Source of the DNA: Bacillus sp. MM2020_4 | Lineage (GTDB): Bacteria > Bacillota > Bacilli > Bacillales > Cytobacillaceae | NCBI RefSeq assembly: GCF_011250555.1 | Contig: NZ_JAANMZ010000034.1 | Location: 1-48,769, forward strand | Length of the DNA stretch: 48,769 nt | Direction of reading: 5' to 3' | Part shown: positions 1 through 7,743 of the stretch, piece by piece | Numbering within the stretch: position 1 is the first letter of the stretch | Layout: each line of letters starts with the position of its first letter | The notes under the pieces: model-generated | The model's input: the letters and a program-made list of their open reading frames with translations, nothing else | Told to the model about the DNA's origin: nothing | The model's database searches: none | Program-made: the position numbers and the translations under genes

Positions 1-52
1 GTGCAAAAAAAACTAAGTTACTAGAGTTTTATTAAAATATTTTGAAAGATTA

Positions 53-81
53 TTGACAGTCTCAATAGTTTTTATTATTCT
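53..81 (+). promoter_or_regulatory. SigA promoter of gutM operon
   Basis: TTGACA at 53-58, a 17-bp spacer and TATTCT at 76-81. It lies upstream of the gutM-IIC-IIB operon and directly ahead of the ACAAATGT repeats, the expected layout for a repressor site just past the transcription start. Confidence 0.75.
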
Positions 82-90
82 AAATATATA

Positions 91-196
91 ACAAATGTAA
101 CACATAATAACAAATGTGAAAATATTGTTTTTAAGTTATAACGTGTGACAAATGTTATGAGTGATCATGTAAATCTTTTTTTTACTGTACATTTGT
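91..196. promoter_or_regulatory. Operator array, ACAAATGT repeats
   Basis: Exact ACAAATGT occurs at 91-98, 110-117 and 148-155, and inverted as ACATTTGT at 189-196. The first two are 19 bp apart and the third is another 38 bp (2 x 19) on. The same octamer with 19-bp spacing occurs in front of the DRL-like gene (14507-14533) and the E1alpha gene (16515-16541). Direct half-sites at about two helical turns are compatible with an oligomeric SorC/CggR-type regulator. Which of the local SorC proteins binds is not visible. Confidence 0.7.
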
Positions 197-207
197 AAGC
201 GTTTTAC
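193..207 (+). promoter_or_regulatory. Putative cre (CcpA) site
   Basis: TTGTAAGCGTTTTAC matches the CcpA operator consensus WTGAAARCGYTTWNN with one mismatch. It lies about 100 bp downstream of the promoter, a position typical of roadblock-type catabolite repression, which fits an optional carbon-source operon. Confidence 0.6.
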
Positions 208-293
208 CTTTTGTGATGAAAACGTCTTTATAAGAAAGGGAAGGGGTGTAATCGGTAGGTAATCATGCCGCATAACAGTGTAGGAGGAAAATT

Positions 294-719
294 ATGCAAT
301 TAGCTATTATTCTTTGTGCCATTCTCGTTGTACAATATGCACTTTCACTCATTCAAATTAGGTCTTACAAGAAAAATATTGATAAAATTGTCCGCGATTA
401 TAAGGGAGAAGATGGTTATTTTATGTTCTCCGGGATGCAAAGAGGGAAATTCCGTCCAGGAGCAATAGCCGTTTTGATTGTCGATCAAGACTATATCGTA
501 CACGAATGTCACATGTTAAAGGGCATGTCGGTTCTTACGAAATTCAAACCCGTAGAATCTTATAATGGCCTGCATGTGGGGGAAATCGTGAGTGATGTCA
601 GCGACAGCACCGTAAAAAGTAAGAAAAACAAGATCCCTGCCTTTAAAAAGGCACTATTACAAGCAGGCGAAAATGCGTTATTAACGATTTCAAAAAGTAA
701 AATTTCAATGGAAAGTTAA
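294..719 (+). CDS. gutM: GutM-type glucitol operon protein
   Basis: This 141-aa protein has one N-terminal membrane-spanning segment (about residues 3-20) followed by a basic soluble region with the GutM-family stretch FSGMQRGKFRPGAIAV. GutM was named as an activator of the E. coli glucitol operon, but in Firmicutes its molecular role is unclear, and the anchor suggests work at the membrane with the PTS. It is the first gene of an operon with IIC (17 bp on) and IIB. A strong AGGAGG site supports the ATG. The operon sits behind a SigA promoter, an ACAAATGT operator array and a cre-like site, so substrate induction and catabolite repression are likely. The family call is firm; the function is not. 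Confidence 0.85.
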   Translation: MQLAIILCAILVVQYALSLIQIRSYKKNIDKIVRDYKGEDGYFMFSGMQRGKFRPGAIAVLIVDQDYIVHECHMLKGMSVLTKFKPVESYNGLHVGEIVSDVSDSTVKSKKNKIPAFKKALLQAGENALLTISKSKISMES

Positions 720-736
720 AGGAGGGCAACAAAGAT

Positions 737-1258
737 ATGGAATGGATAAAATGGTTGGGTGAACATTTCATCGGGATGTTTAATGCCGGTGGCGAAACAT
801 TTATGGGATTATTTACAGGTATTGTCCCGACATTGGTCGTGCTTTTGACCTTTACGTATGCTGTGATGAAGTTCATTGGTGAGGATCGAGTAAGTAGAGC
901 GATACAGTTCGCTGCAAAATATACCTTGTTACGTTATACGCTGATGCCGATTCTATCAGTCTTAATGCTAACGAACCCAATGGCCTACACATTTGGCCGC
1001 TTCTTACCTGAGAAACAAAAGCCGGCATTCTATGATTCTGCCGTTTCCTTTGTACACCCGGTTACCGGATTATTCCCTTATGCAAATGCCGGTGAATTAT
1101 TCGTCTATTTAGGTATTGCCAATGGAATCAAGGAATTAGGCCTTCCGATTGCAGACCTTGCTGTTCGGTACTTCTTAGTAGGTATCGTTATTATCTTCAT
1201 CCGCGGGGTTGTTACCGAGTTAATCACCAAATATTTAGCTAAAAAAATAGAAGCGTAA
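737..1258 (+). CDS. srlA: PTS glucitol/sorbitol-family IIC
   Basis: This 173-aa integral membrane protein is the IIC (SrlA/GutA) part of a glucitol-family PTS permease. It shows several hydrophobic segments and the family blocks [23 protein letters not shown] and [19 protein letters not shown] in the middle, and ends near [15 protein letters not shown]. Family IIC proteins form the sugar channel together with the membrane half of IIB. An AGGAGGG site precedes the ATG, and IIB follows after 26 bp. The family transports polyols (glucitol, and in other members other alditols) with phosphorylation at a terminal hydroxyl. The substrate is not readable from sequence; the surrounding enzymes point away from sorbitol, since no sorbitol-6-phosphate dehydrogenase of the SrlD type is present. 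Confidence 0.93.
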   Translation: MEWIKWLGEHFIGMFNAGGETFMGLFTGIVPTLVVLLTFTYAVMKFIGEDRVSRAIQFAAKYTLLRYTLMPILSVLMLTNPMAYTFGRFLPEKQKPAFYDSAVSFVHPVTGLFPYANAGELFVYLGIANGIKELGLPIADLAVRYFLVGIVIIFIRGVVTELITKYLAKKIEA

Positions 1259-1284
1259 CTAGGGATAGAAGGGAGAGATTCTAC

Positions 1285-2304
1285 ATGTCTAAACAAGGAG
1301 TATTTGTATCAAAAGGTTCAGGCGGTTGGGGCGTGGGCCTTTATATAGAGCCAAATGGTAAAAAGAACAAGGTTGTGTCTATTACCGGAGGCGGGATTCA
1401 TCCGGTTGCCAGAAGGATTGCTGAATTAACTGGTGCGGAAGCAGTGGATGGGTTTAAAGGATCTTATCCGGAAGAAGAAATGATGTGCGTGGTCATTGAC
1501 TGCGGCGGAACAGCGCGCATCGGCGTGTATCCAATGAAGCGGATTCCTACGGTAGACATTCTTCCATCTTCACCTTCCGGCCCGTTGTCAAAGTTTATCA
1601 CCGAAGACATTTTTGTATCGGGTGTAACGGTTAAAGATATTGCTGTGGCAGAGGGACATACACAGGCAGCAGGTGCCCAAGAGGTTGTTGAGGATGAACC
1701 TAAATTTAACACGAAAGATAAAGAGAAATTTCAAGAAAGCTACCAACAGCTGAAAAAAGAGCATGCTGAACACCAAAAAGAGAACTTATTATTGAGATTT
1801 TCCAAGGGTATTGGGAATGTAACAGGAACCTTCTATCAAGCGGGGCGCGATACCGTTGAAATGCTCTTGAAAAACATCATTCCTTTTATGGCGTTCGTCA
1901 GTATGTTGATGGGGATTATTAACTACACAGGAATCGGTGATGTGATTGCGAATTCACTATCACCACTTGCCGGCTCTTTATGGGGACTTATTGTTATTGT
2001 TATTGTTTGTACATTGCCATTCCTATCCCCTGTGCTTGGACCAGGTGCGGTTATTGCACAGGTAATCGGGGTATTAATCGGTAGCCAGATTGCACTGGGG
2101 CATATTCCGCCACAGTATGCCTTACCAGCGTTGTTTGCGATTAACGGTCAGGTAGGTTGTGACTTCATCCCTGTTGGTTTATCTTTAGGAGAAGCCAAAC
2201 CGGAAACGGTAAGATACGGCGTACCGGCCGTTTTATACAGCCGATTAATCACAGGTGTGGCAGCCGTTATCATTGCTTATTTTGCAAGTTTTGGAATGTA
2301 TTAA
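1285..2304 (+). CDS. srlE: PTS glucitol/sorbitol-family IIB
   Basis: This 339-aa IIB (SrlE) protein has a soluble N-terminal phosphotransfer domain and a C-terminal membrane domain. The N-terminus has the family signature [14 protein letters not shown] and the segment [15 protein letters not shown], in which Cys73 is the candidate phosphorylated residue. A charged linker (about 135-170) leads to a hydrophobic half with [22 protein letters not shown]. The domain order and size match its paralogue at 4289-5308. It is the last gene of the gutM operon; a hairpin at 2317-2365 follows. No IIA is encoded here, so it probably takes phosphate from the IIA encoded next to the DRL-like gene (15968-16321), which shares the operator motif, or from the IIA of module 2. 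Confidence 0.93.
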   Translation: MSKQGVFVSKGSGGWGVGLYIEPNGKKNKVVSITGGGIHPVARRIAELTGAEAVDGFKGSYPEEEMMCVVIDCGGTARIGVYPMKRIPTVDILPSSPSGPLSKFITEDIFVSGVTVKDIAVAEGHTQAAGAQEVVEDEPKFNTKDKEKFQESYQQLKKEHAEHQKENLLLRFSKGIGNVTGTFYQAGRDTVEMLLKNIIPFMAFVSMLMGIINYTGIGDVIANSLSPLAGSLWGLIVIVIVCTLPFLSPVLGPGAVIAQVIGVLIGSQIALGHIPPQYALPALFAINGQVGCDFIPVGLSLGEAKPETVRYGVPAVLYSRLITGVAAVIIAYFASFGMY

Positions 2305-2316
2305 TATTGGAAAAAT

Positions 2317-2365
2317 AAAACTATGCATACAGATGCTTTGCTGCAGAGCTTTTGTGCATAGTTTT
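2317..2365 (+). terminator. Hairpin terminator after IIB
   Basis: AAAACTATGCA (2317-2327) pairs with TGCATAGTTTT (2355-2365), closing the gutM-IIC-IIB operon before the separately started regulator gene. Confidence 0.6.
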
Positions 2366-2505
2366 CCCTATTTATGGTTCACTAAATGTTCATTGATGAA
2401 TCGGAATCTCCATAGCTTATCAAAGTTATAAAAATTATAATAATTAGTGTGGAAACATCCAGTAGGTACGGCATCATTAACTTAAGTAAGGAAGAGGTTT
2501 GTTCG

Positions 2506-3444
2506 GTGGTTATTTTAGACAATAGAAGAATATTAGTAAAGGTTGCTCAAATGTATTATAACGAAGGTGCTACACAATCAGAGATTGCTGAAGTCATTGG
2601 GGTCAGTCGCTCGCTTGTGTCGAAATATTTGACTAAAGCTAGGGAGAAGGGAATTGTAGAAATCACTATTCATGATGAGGGCCTGCATCAGTTCAGTCAA
2701 TTAGAGCGGAAGGTGGAGCGGCTTTATAACCTGCGTGAGGTGGTTTGTATTGAAAGTGTGGGGCAGGATTCTTCGAAGAAACAATTAGGAGAAGCTGCAA
2801 GTGAATTTTTACAAAGGGTCGTGAAAGACGGGCAAATTGTTGGTTTCTCCTCGGGGACGACATTAAACGAAGTGGCGAAGGCGATGAATTCACCACAATT
2901 GTTTCCTACTGTCACGATTGTTCCACTGGTAGGGGGAGTGGGAAACGAACAGGTAGATATCCATTCCAATTCGATTGTTGCGAAAGTAGGGGCTGTGTTT
3001 CAGGCACGGTGTGAATTGCTTCATCTCCCTGTTATGGTCGACACGAAAGAGGCCAAGGAAATTCTAATAAGGCAGCCTACAATAAAAAGTACGTTTGACA
3101 TGGCGGAGAAGTCGAATATTGCTGTGGTTGGGATTGGCGGAAGGCCAGAACATTCTACAATGGTTAAATCCTACCTGGGATCAGACTTTCAAACCATTAC
3201 AGAGGATATGGAAATTGTCGGTGATATTTGCTACAACTTTATTAATAAATTCGGCAGGCCTGTCGCCAATCAGTGGAATGAACGGGTGATTGCCCTTGAT
3301 CTTGAAAAACTAAAGCAGATTCCGCTCGTGATTGGTGTTGCTGCTGGATTAGAAAAAGTGGAGGCCATTAAGGCAGCACTTGAAGGACATTTAATTCATG
3401 TACTCATTACAGATGAAGTGACGGCAAATGCGCTGGTGGAATAA
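2506..3444 (+). CDS. SorC/DeoR-family sugar-binding regulator 1
   Basis: This is a transcription factor of the SorC family: an N-terminal HTH (YYNEGATQSEIAEVIGVSRSLVSKYL) and a large C-terminal sugar-phosphate-binding domain with IVGFSSGTTLNEVA, VPLVGGVG and VVGIGGRPEHST. Family members (CggR, DeoR of Bacillus, SorC) bind DNA as oligomers and respond to phosphorylated metabolites. I chose the GTG at 2506 because AAGGAAGAGG sits 8-9 bp upstream; a GTG at 2449 is possible but has no ribosome binding site. The product is then 312 aa. It lies just after the gutM PTS operon and a terminator-type hairpin follows. It is a candidate for the protein that reads the ACAAATGT sites, in competition with the SorC gene at 21464. 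Confidence 0.88.
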   Translation: MVILDNRRILVKVAQMYYNEGATQSEIAEVIGVSRSLVSKYLTKAREKGIVEITIHDEGLHQFSQLERKVERLYNLREVVCIESVGQDSSKKQLGEAASEFLQRVVKDGQIVGFSSGTTLNEVAKAMNSPQLFPTVTIVPLVGGVGNEQVDIHSNSIVAKVGAVFQARCELLHLPVMVDTKEAKEILIRQPTIKSTFDMAEKSNIAVVGIGGRPEHSTMVKSYLGSDFQTITEDMEIVGDICYNFINKFGRPVANQWNERVIALDLEKLKQIPLVIGVAAGLEKVEAIKAALEGHLIHVLITDEVTANALVE

Positions 3445-3453
3445 TGAGAAAAT

Positions 3454-3487
3454 AAAGCTGCCACAGGATTTATCCTGGGCAGCTTTT
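3454..3487. terminator. Bidirectional terminator
   Basis: AAAGCTGCC (3454-3462, first base A) pairs with GGCAGCTTTT (3478-3487). It separates the plus-strand SorC gene from the convergent minus-strand PTS operon. Confidence 0.75.
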
Positions 3488-3504
3488 ACTATAGGGATTA
3501 GAAA

Positions 3505-3864
3505 TTAATTGTTTAGAAACTGAATCTTAGATCCTATTGAAATCTTCGGAAAGACAGGTGGAGAAACATAGATGGAACCTGGTAGAATTTCGGCAGGCGG
3601 TTCAGTAAAATAAACAGATATATGACCGAGTTCCGATAAATTCTGATAGGCTTCTGTCCCTACACTTACCACTTCGTATTTTTGATCATCAATATGGAAG
3701 GGCTGACCGGCATGTATTGAGGTGCTGCCCGATTCCACCACCTCATGAATAATCGCCACTTCTCTCAATTCATCTGGGGCTTGCGGACCAAAGAATATTA
3801 ATACATGATCTTCCTCGAAATCTAATGCCATAGGGCCAACTGAAGATACGACTGATTCAATCAT
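3505..3864 (-). CDS. srlB: PTS glucitol/sorbitol-family IIA
   Basis: This 119-aa cytoplasmic IIA (SrlB/GutB) protein passes phosphate from HPr to IIB. The family block FFGPQAPDELREVAIIHEV contains the conserved His expected to be phosphorylated, and GHISVYF lies further on. A GGAGAGGGGA site precedes the ATG. It is the last gene of the minus-strand operon IIC-IIB-HPr-IIA. A paralogue with the same blocks is encoded at 15968-16321 beside the DRL-like gene, so each of the two PTS modules probably has its own IIA. Confidence 0.92.
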   Translation of the reverse strand: MIESVVSSVGPMALDFEEDHVLIFFGPQAPDELREVAIIHEVVESGSTSIHAGQPFHIDDQKYEVVSVGTEAYQNLSELGHISVYFTEPPAEILPGSIYVSPPVFPKISIGSKIQFLNN

Positions 3865-3962
3865 TGAAAGTTCCCCTCTCCTTTATATATACAAGATTTA
3901 ATCGTTCCATTGGATGGGATGATTAAACTCCCATAATAATGCATTGTCAAACGGAAGTGAAT

Positions 3963-4226
3963 CTAGGCTTCCACATCACTTGAAAAGAATTTAATTAGTT
4001 CATTCGTGGCGTGTTGTTCATCGTTCCCTTCAATACATAGTGTTACTTCTGAGCCCTTTGTGGCTGCTAAAGACATGACTCCAATAATACTTTTGGCATT
4101 TACTTTCTTTTCCCCTTTTAATAGGGCGACCTCGCTGGTGAATCCGCTTGCCTTCTTCACCAGGATGGATGCTGGCCGAGCGTGCAGCCCGGAGTGAAAC
4201 AATACCTTTACCTTTGTTTCAATCAT
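3963..4226 (-). CDS. HPr-family phosphocarrier paralogue
   Basis: This 87-aa HPr-like protein keeps both functional sites: His15 in SGLHARPAS, which takes phosphate from enzyme I, and Ser46 in KKVNAKSIIGVMS, the HPr kinase site of Gram-positive HPr. With both present, it could work in transport and also as a CcpA co-effector, unlike Crh, which lacks His15. It is encoded inside a glucitol-type PTS operon, 98 bp before IIA, so it is probably a pathway-induced HPr and not the general PtsH, whose gene normally sits with ptsI. GGAGGAGGA precedes the ATG. Whether HPr kinase acts on it cannot be told from sequence. Confidence 0.9.
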   Translation of the reverse strand: MIETKVKVLFHSGLHARPASILVKKASGFTSEVALLKGEKKVNAKSIIGVMSLAATKGSEVTLCIEGNDEQHATNELIKFFSSDVEA

Positions 4227-4288
4227 GATTGTCCTCCTCCATCAACAATTATTATTATTCGGAAGTTTCCGGTGTGACCACCCGTATG

Positions 4289-5308
4289 TTAAAAGCCCAT
4301 TAGCTTACCTGCAAGATAAGCAATGATTACACAAAAGACACTTGTTATCAGTCTACTATACAAGACGGCCTTGATCCCAGCCTGGACGGTTTTCTCTTCT
4401 GAGTTGGCCATCATTAAACCAGTTGGCAGGAAATCACATCCTACTTGAACATTCGTGGCAAATAGGGCTGGTAAAATCCAAATGAATTCGATCCTTCCTT
4501 CCCCGATTTCATAGGCTAGGATAGTTACAAGTACCTGACCAAACGTTGCACCTGCACCAATATAACGAGAAACATAGGGAATGGAACAAATAATCGAACA
4601 AAGCAACAGCCCAATAAAGGATCCAAGAGAGTATTTTGTAAGACTGGATAACCCTTGACTAAAACCAAAATAATTAATGAGGCCTATAAATACTGAGATG
4701 CCTATCATAAGAGGGAGAACATGGGATGCAAACGAGCTAATCACATCTTTACCAGACTGATAGATCCAGCTCATCATAATAGCAATTGTTTTGGCTATCA
4801 TTGACAGTGGATGTTGTTTTTCCTTAACGGGTACATCTATTTCTTTTTCTTTAACCAACTGATAGGATGGTTGCTTTTCCTTGAGGTTAACAGCTTCTTG
4901 TTTTTCAGTAGGGGTAATGTCACCTACAGTGACTCCTGATACAAATATATCTTCTGTGATATGTTTTGCTAACGGCCCTGAGGGGGACAATGGTTTAACA
5001 TTAATAGTGGGAATCCTTTTCATCGGGTAGACGCCCATTCTTGCGTTGCCGCCACAGTCCACGATGACCACTACCATTTCCTCTGGATCCACTTTTTCTT
5101 TGTATGCATCAATAACTGGGCAATGAATCAGATCACCGATCTTTTGTGCCACGGGATGAATTCCGCCTCCCGTTAGCGAAACGACTTTCTTCTTCTTTCC
5201 ATTAGGATATAATTCGAGTCCTTTCCCCCATCCACCAGGGCCTTTGGAGACAAATACCCCTAAATGATCATTTGGACCTACTAACTCTTGGATTGGACTA
5301 TTTTCCAT
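4289..5308 (-). CDS. srlE: PTS glucitol/sorbitol-family IIB, module 2
   Basis: This is a second SrlE-type IIB, with the same plan as the protein at 1285-2304: VFVSKGPGGWGKGL near the N-terminus, VVIVDCGGNARMGVYPMKR with the candidate phospho-Cys, a charged linker, then a hydrophobic half with VGCDFLPTGLMMANSEEKTVQAG. I start it at the ATG with complement end 5308 because AGAGAGGA lies 8 bp upstream. This gives 339 aa, the same length as the paralogue; ATG or TTG starts 7-8 codons earlier have no clear ribosome binding site. It follows IIC closely and is followed by HPr and IIA. Divergence in the linker and membrane half suggests a different or broader substrate than module 1. Confidence 0.92.
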   Translation of the reverse strand: MENSPIQELVGPNDHLGVFVSKGPGGWGKGLELYPNGKKKKVVSLTGGGIHPVAQKIGDLIHCPVIDAYKEKVDPEEMVVVIVDCGGNARMGVYPMKRIPTINVKPLSPSGPLAKHITEDIFVSGVTVGDITPTEKQEAVNLKEKQPSYQLVKEKEIDVPVKEKQHPLSMIAKTIAIMMSWIYQSGKDVISSFASHVLPLMIGISVFIGLINYFGFSQGLSSLTKYSLGSFIGLLLCSIICSIPYVSRYIGAGATFGQVLVTILAYEIGEGRIEFIWILPALFATNVQVGCDFLPTGLMMANSEEKTVQAGIKAVLYSRLITSVFCVIIAYLAGKLMGF

Positions 5309-5332
5309 AGTGGATTCCTCTCTTTTCATCAA

Positions 5333-5842
5333 TTATTGAATTTTGCTCATGTAATGGCGTGTTAATAGCTCTGTAGTTACCCCTTTCATGAACACAATGA
5401 CAAGTCCCCCAACGAAATAGGCAATCATGAAATTTCCTAATGATAGATTGAGTTTCATAATCGGATAGAGCGGCGCAATAAGGAAAAATAGTTCTCCAGA
5501 ATTGCTGAAAGGTAGTATGCTCGTAATCGGGTGACAAAACGATACCGTGGCATCGTAAAAAGCGGGTTTGTGCTTTTCGTTCAAGTGGCTGCCAACTTCG
5601 TAGCAGCTTGGATTTGTAAGCGCAAACAAACTTAAGAAAGGCAAAAGGGTATACCTGACGAGCGCTATATGCCCAAACTTTGCGGCAATAAAGTTAAGCC
5701 ATTCCTTCCTAATAAGTTTAGAAATAAATGAATTTATCGCCAATGCAACCAAAAGGTATGGCCCTGTTGTCATTAGAAGAGATAAAAAAACTTCAACAAT
5801 CTCTTTGGTTGGGCCACTACCCAAGAATGTCTTCCAATCCAT
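5333..5842 (-). CDS. srlA: PTS glucitol/sorbitol-family IIC, module 2
   Basis: This 169-aa membrane IIC protein is a paralogue of the one at 737-1258, with the shared blocks LTNPSCYEVGSHLNEKHKPAFYD and SFCHPITSILPFSNSGELFF. It is the first gene of the minus-strand operon IIC-IIB-HPr-IIA. GGAGGGG stands in front of the ATG. The promoter (complement of 5893-5921) is followed by an operator motif shared with the divergent dehydrogenase gene. There is no gutM homologue in this module. Confidence 0.92.
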   Translation of the reverse strand: MDWKTFLGSGPTKEIVEVFLSLLMTTGPYLLVALAINSFISKLIRKEWLNFIAAKFGHIALVRYTLLPFLSLFALTNPSCYEVGSHLNEKHKPAFYDATVSFCHPITSILPFSNSGELFFLIAPLYPIMKLNLSLGNFMIAYFVGGLVIVFMKGVTTELLTRHYMSKIQ

Positions 5843-5858
5843 ACTAAAACCCCTCCTT

Positions 5859-5921
5859 TGTCATATTCCATGTATATTGTCATTTGATACAACTATAATA
5901 ACCATAACCAATTGTTGTCAA
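5859..5921 (-). promoter_or_regulatory. Promoter and operator of minus-strand PTS operon
   Basis: On the minus strand, TTGACA (complement 5916-5921), a 17-bp spacer and TTATAG (complement 5893-5898) form a SigA promoter. Immediately downstream is ATCAAATGACAA (complement 5877-5888). A second half-site, ATATGACA against AAATGACA, lies 19 bp further on (complement 5859-5866). The 12-mer also occurs exactly at 6039-6050 in front of the divergent gene. Confidence 0.75.
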
Positions 5922-5987
5922 TATCTTTTTCTAAATAGATAAAATAATCCGAAAATAAATAATAATCAAAATTAAAAAATAATGGTA

Positions 5988-6016
5988 TTGACAGAAAAAA
6001 AGATACCGCTTACACT
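5988..6016 (+). promoter_or_regulatory. SigA promoter of the GlpD-like gene with cre
   Basis: TTGACA at 5988-5993, a 17-bp spacer and TACACT at 6011-6016. A cre-like sequence AGATACCGCTTACA (6001-6014, two mismatches to TGNAANCGNTNNCA) overlaps the -10 box, so CcpA binding would block RNA polymerase. Confidence 0.7.
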
Positions 6017-6020
6017 TGTG

Positions 6021-6050
6021 TCAAAAGCTAACAGCCATATCAAATGACAA
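6021..6050. promoter_or_regulatory. Operator, TCAAATGACAA-type direct repeat
   Basis: TCAAAAGCTAA (6021-6031) and TCAAATGACAA (6040-6050) are spaced 19 bp and lie just after the promoter. The second copy, extended to ATCAAATGACAA, is identical to the site in front of the divergent PTS operon. The likely reader is the SorC protein encoded at 8859-9779. Confidence 0.65.
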
Positions 6051-6065
6051 AAAGAGGGTGAATAC

Positions 6066-7724
6066 ATGAGTGAGAATCATTTCTCATCGAAAAACAGGCT
6101 GCACATGCTAGAGAAAATGTCTCAATCAGAACTGGATTTACTTGTTATTGGCGGAGGAATTACCGGTACTGGAATTGCATTGGATGCCGTATCCCGCGGA
6201 CTGAAGGTGGGGCTTGTTGAAAAGGCGGATTTTGCCTCAGGAACGAGCAGCCGATCCGGCAAATTAATTCACGGAGGCTTAAAATATTTAAAACAAGGGG
6301 AACTTGGAGTCATTCGAGAAACGGGTACAGAACGTGCAGTTGTCCACAAAAATGCACGGCATTTGGTGAAACGGGTAAACATGTTGTTTCCAATAGTGAA
6401 AAATGGTAGTTTTAATAAATTTACGCTGAAAATTGGATTGGCAACATATGACAGGTTAGCAGGAGTAAAGAATGATGAGCGGCATGAAATGCTATCAAAA
6501 AAGGAAGTATTTGAACAAGAACCATTATTGAATCCAGAACTTGTGAGTGGGGGCGGTATGTACATCGAATATCGGACAGACGATAGCCGCCTAACGTTAG
6601 AAGTAGCTAAAACAGCATATGAAAAAGGTGCACTCATTTCAAATTATGCGGAGGTCACTGATTTTCAAAAAGATGAAAAGGGCAAAGTGATGGGGGTAAT
6701 GGTGAAGGATAAGGTTTCACAAAAATCCTTCCAGATTCAGTCGAAGTATATCGTTAATGCTGGTGGACCATGGGTCGATAAGATCCGTCTTTTAGATGGG
6801 GAGATTTCAGGGAAATCCCTTCATTTGGCCAAAGGTATTCATATTGTGGTGCCATTCGAGAAACTTCCAGTAAATGAATCCATCTACTTCGATGCCGCCG
6901 GAAGAATGATTGCTGTCGTTCCTCGAAATGGATGCACCTATATTGGTTCAACCGAATCAAGTTATTATCATGATCTTGATGATATTTATGTTGAAAAAGA
7001 GGAGGTTGAGTATCTATTAAATTGTACCAATACGATGTTTCCATCTGTTCATTTAACAGAAGCAGATATTACGTCAAGTTGGGCTGGATTGCGACCGTTA
7101 ATTAGTGATGAAGGAAAAGCCCCCTCCGAGTTATCTCGAAAGGATGAAATCTTTACCTCAGAATCCGGGTTGATTACCATAGCCGGGGGGAAATTAACCG
7201 GTTATAGAAGGATGGCGGAAAGGGTAGTAGACTTCGTCTTGCGACAAGGAAACCAAACATTTATTTCATCCCAAACGGAAAATATCAAACTGACCGGTGG
7301 AAAGTTTGAAACCGATCAAGAACTAGATGAGCTAGTGAATGACCTTGACCGGGATTTCAAGATAGAAGGAGTCACAAAGGAATTAATCACGGAATTCGTC
7401 CATCGGTACGGTTCCAACACACCGGGCTTGTTAGAGGCTATTCAAGAATTTCAATCAGAACATCTTCTTCATAAGAAATCACTCCACGAAATCATCGCAG
7501 CCGCAGAATTACACTACACCATTGAGAATGAAATGGTTGTTCATTTATCAGATTTTCTAGACCGTAGGACCGGTTATCTACTATTTAATAGAAATGAAAT
7601 TCCACAAATTATTGAGGCTGTCAGTTCAACCCTGGGAAGCGAATTAGGTTGGGATGAGGGTGCAGCTAAGATCGAAACTTCTCTTTTTGATAAAGAATAC
7701 AGAAAAGCCATTCAGTTTATTTAG
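6066..7724 (+). CDS. GlpD/EryB-like FAD polyol-phosphate dehydrogenase
   Basis: This 552-aa flavoprotein is of the glycerol-3-phosphate dehydrogenase (GlpD) family. It has the FAD-binding GGGITG at residues 29-34, then DAVSRGLKVGLVEKADFASGTSSRSGKLIHGGLKYL, the family hallmark, and a C-terminal DAO_C-type helical domain. GlpD oxidises glycerol 3-phosphate and feeds electrons to quinone at the membrane; the relative EryB oxidises erythritol phosphate. Here it is divergent from a polyol PTS operon and shares an operator with it, and no glpF or glpK lies nearby. A role in oxidising the PTS product, a polyol phosphate, to a ketose phosphate is therefore more likely than glycerol use. The exact substrate is an inference. 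The ATG has GAGGGTG upstream, and the alcohol dehydrogenase gene follows after 19 bp. Confidence 0.82.
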   Translation: MSENHFSSKNRLHMLEKMSQSELDLLVIGGGITGTGIALDAVSRGLKVGLVEKADFASGTSSRSGKLIHGGLKYLKQGELGVIRETGTERAVVHKNARHLVKRVNMLFPIVKNGSFNKFTLKIGLATYDRLAGVKNDERHEMLSKKEVFEQEPLLNPELVSGGGMYIEYRTDDSRLTLEVAKTAYEKGALISNYAEVTDFQKDEKGKVMGVMVKDKVSQKSFQIQSKYIVNAGGPWVDKIRLLDGEISGKSLHLAKGIHIVVPFEKLPVNESIYFDAAGRMIAVVPRNGCTYIGSTESSYYHDLDDIYVEKEEVEYLLNCTNTMFPSVHLTEADITSSWAGLRPLISDEGKAPSELSRKDEIFTSESGLITIAGGKLTGYRRMAERVVDFVLRQGNQTFISSQTENIKLTGGKFETDQELDELVNDLDRDFKIEGVTKELITEFVHRYGSNTPGLLEAIQEFQSEHLLHKKSLHEIIAAAELHYTIENEMVVHLSDFLDRRTGYLLFNRNEIPQIIEAVSSTLGSELGWDEGAAKIETSLFDKEYRKAIQFI

Positions 7725-7743
7725 GCAGAAAAGGAGAAAATGG

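Noticed and set aside
6066..7724. Glycerol catabolism operon
   Set aside because: No glpF, glpK or glpP nearby; the gene is divergent from, and shares operators with, a polyol PTS.
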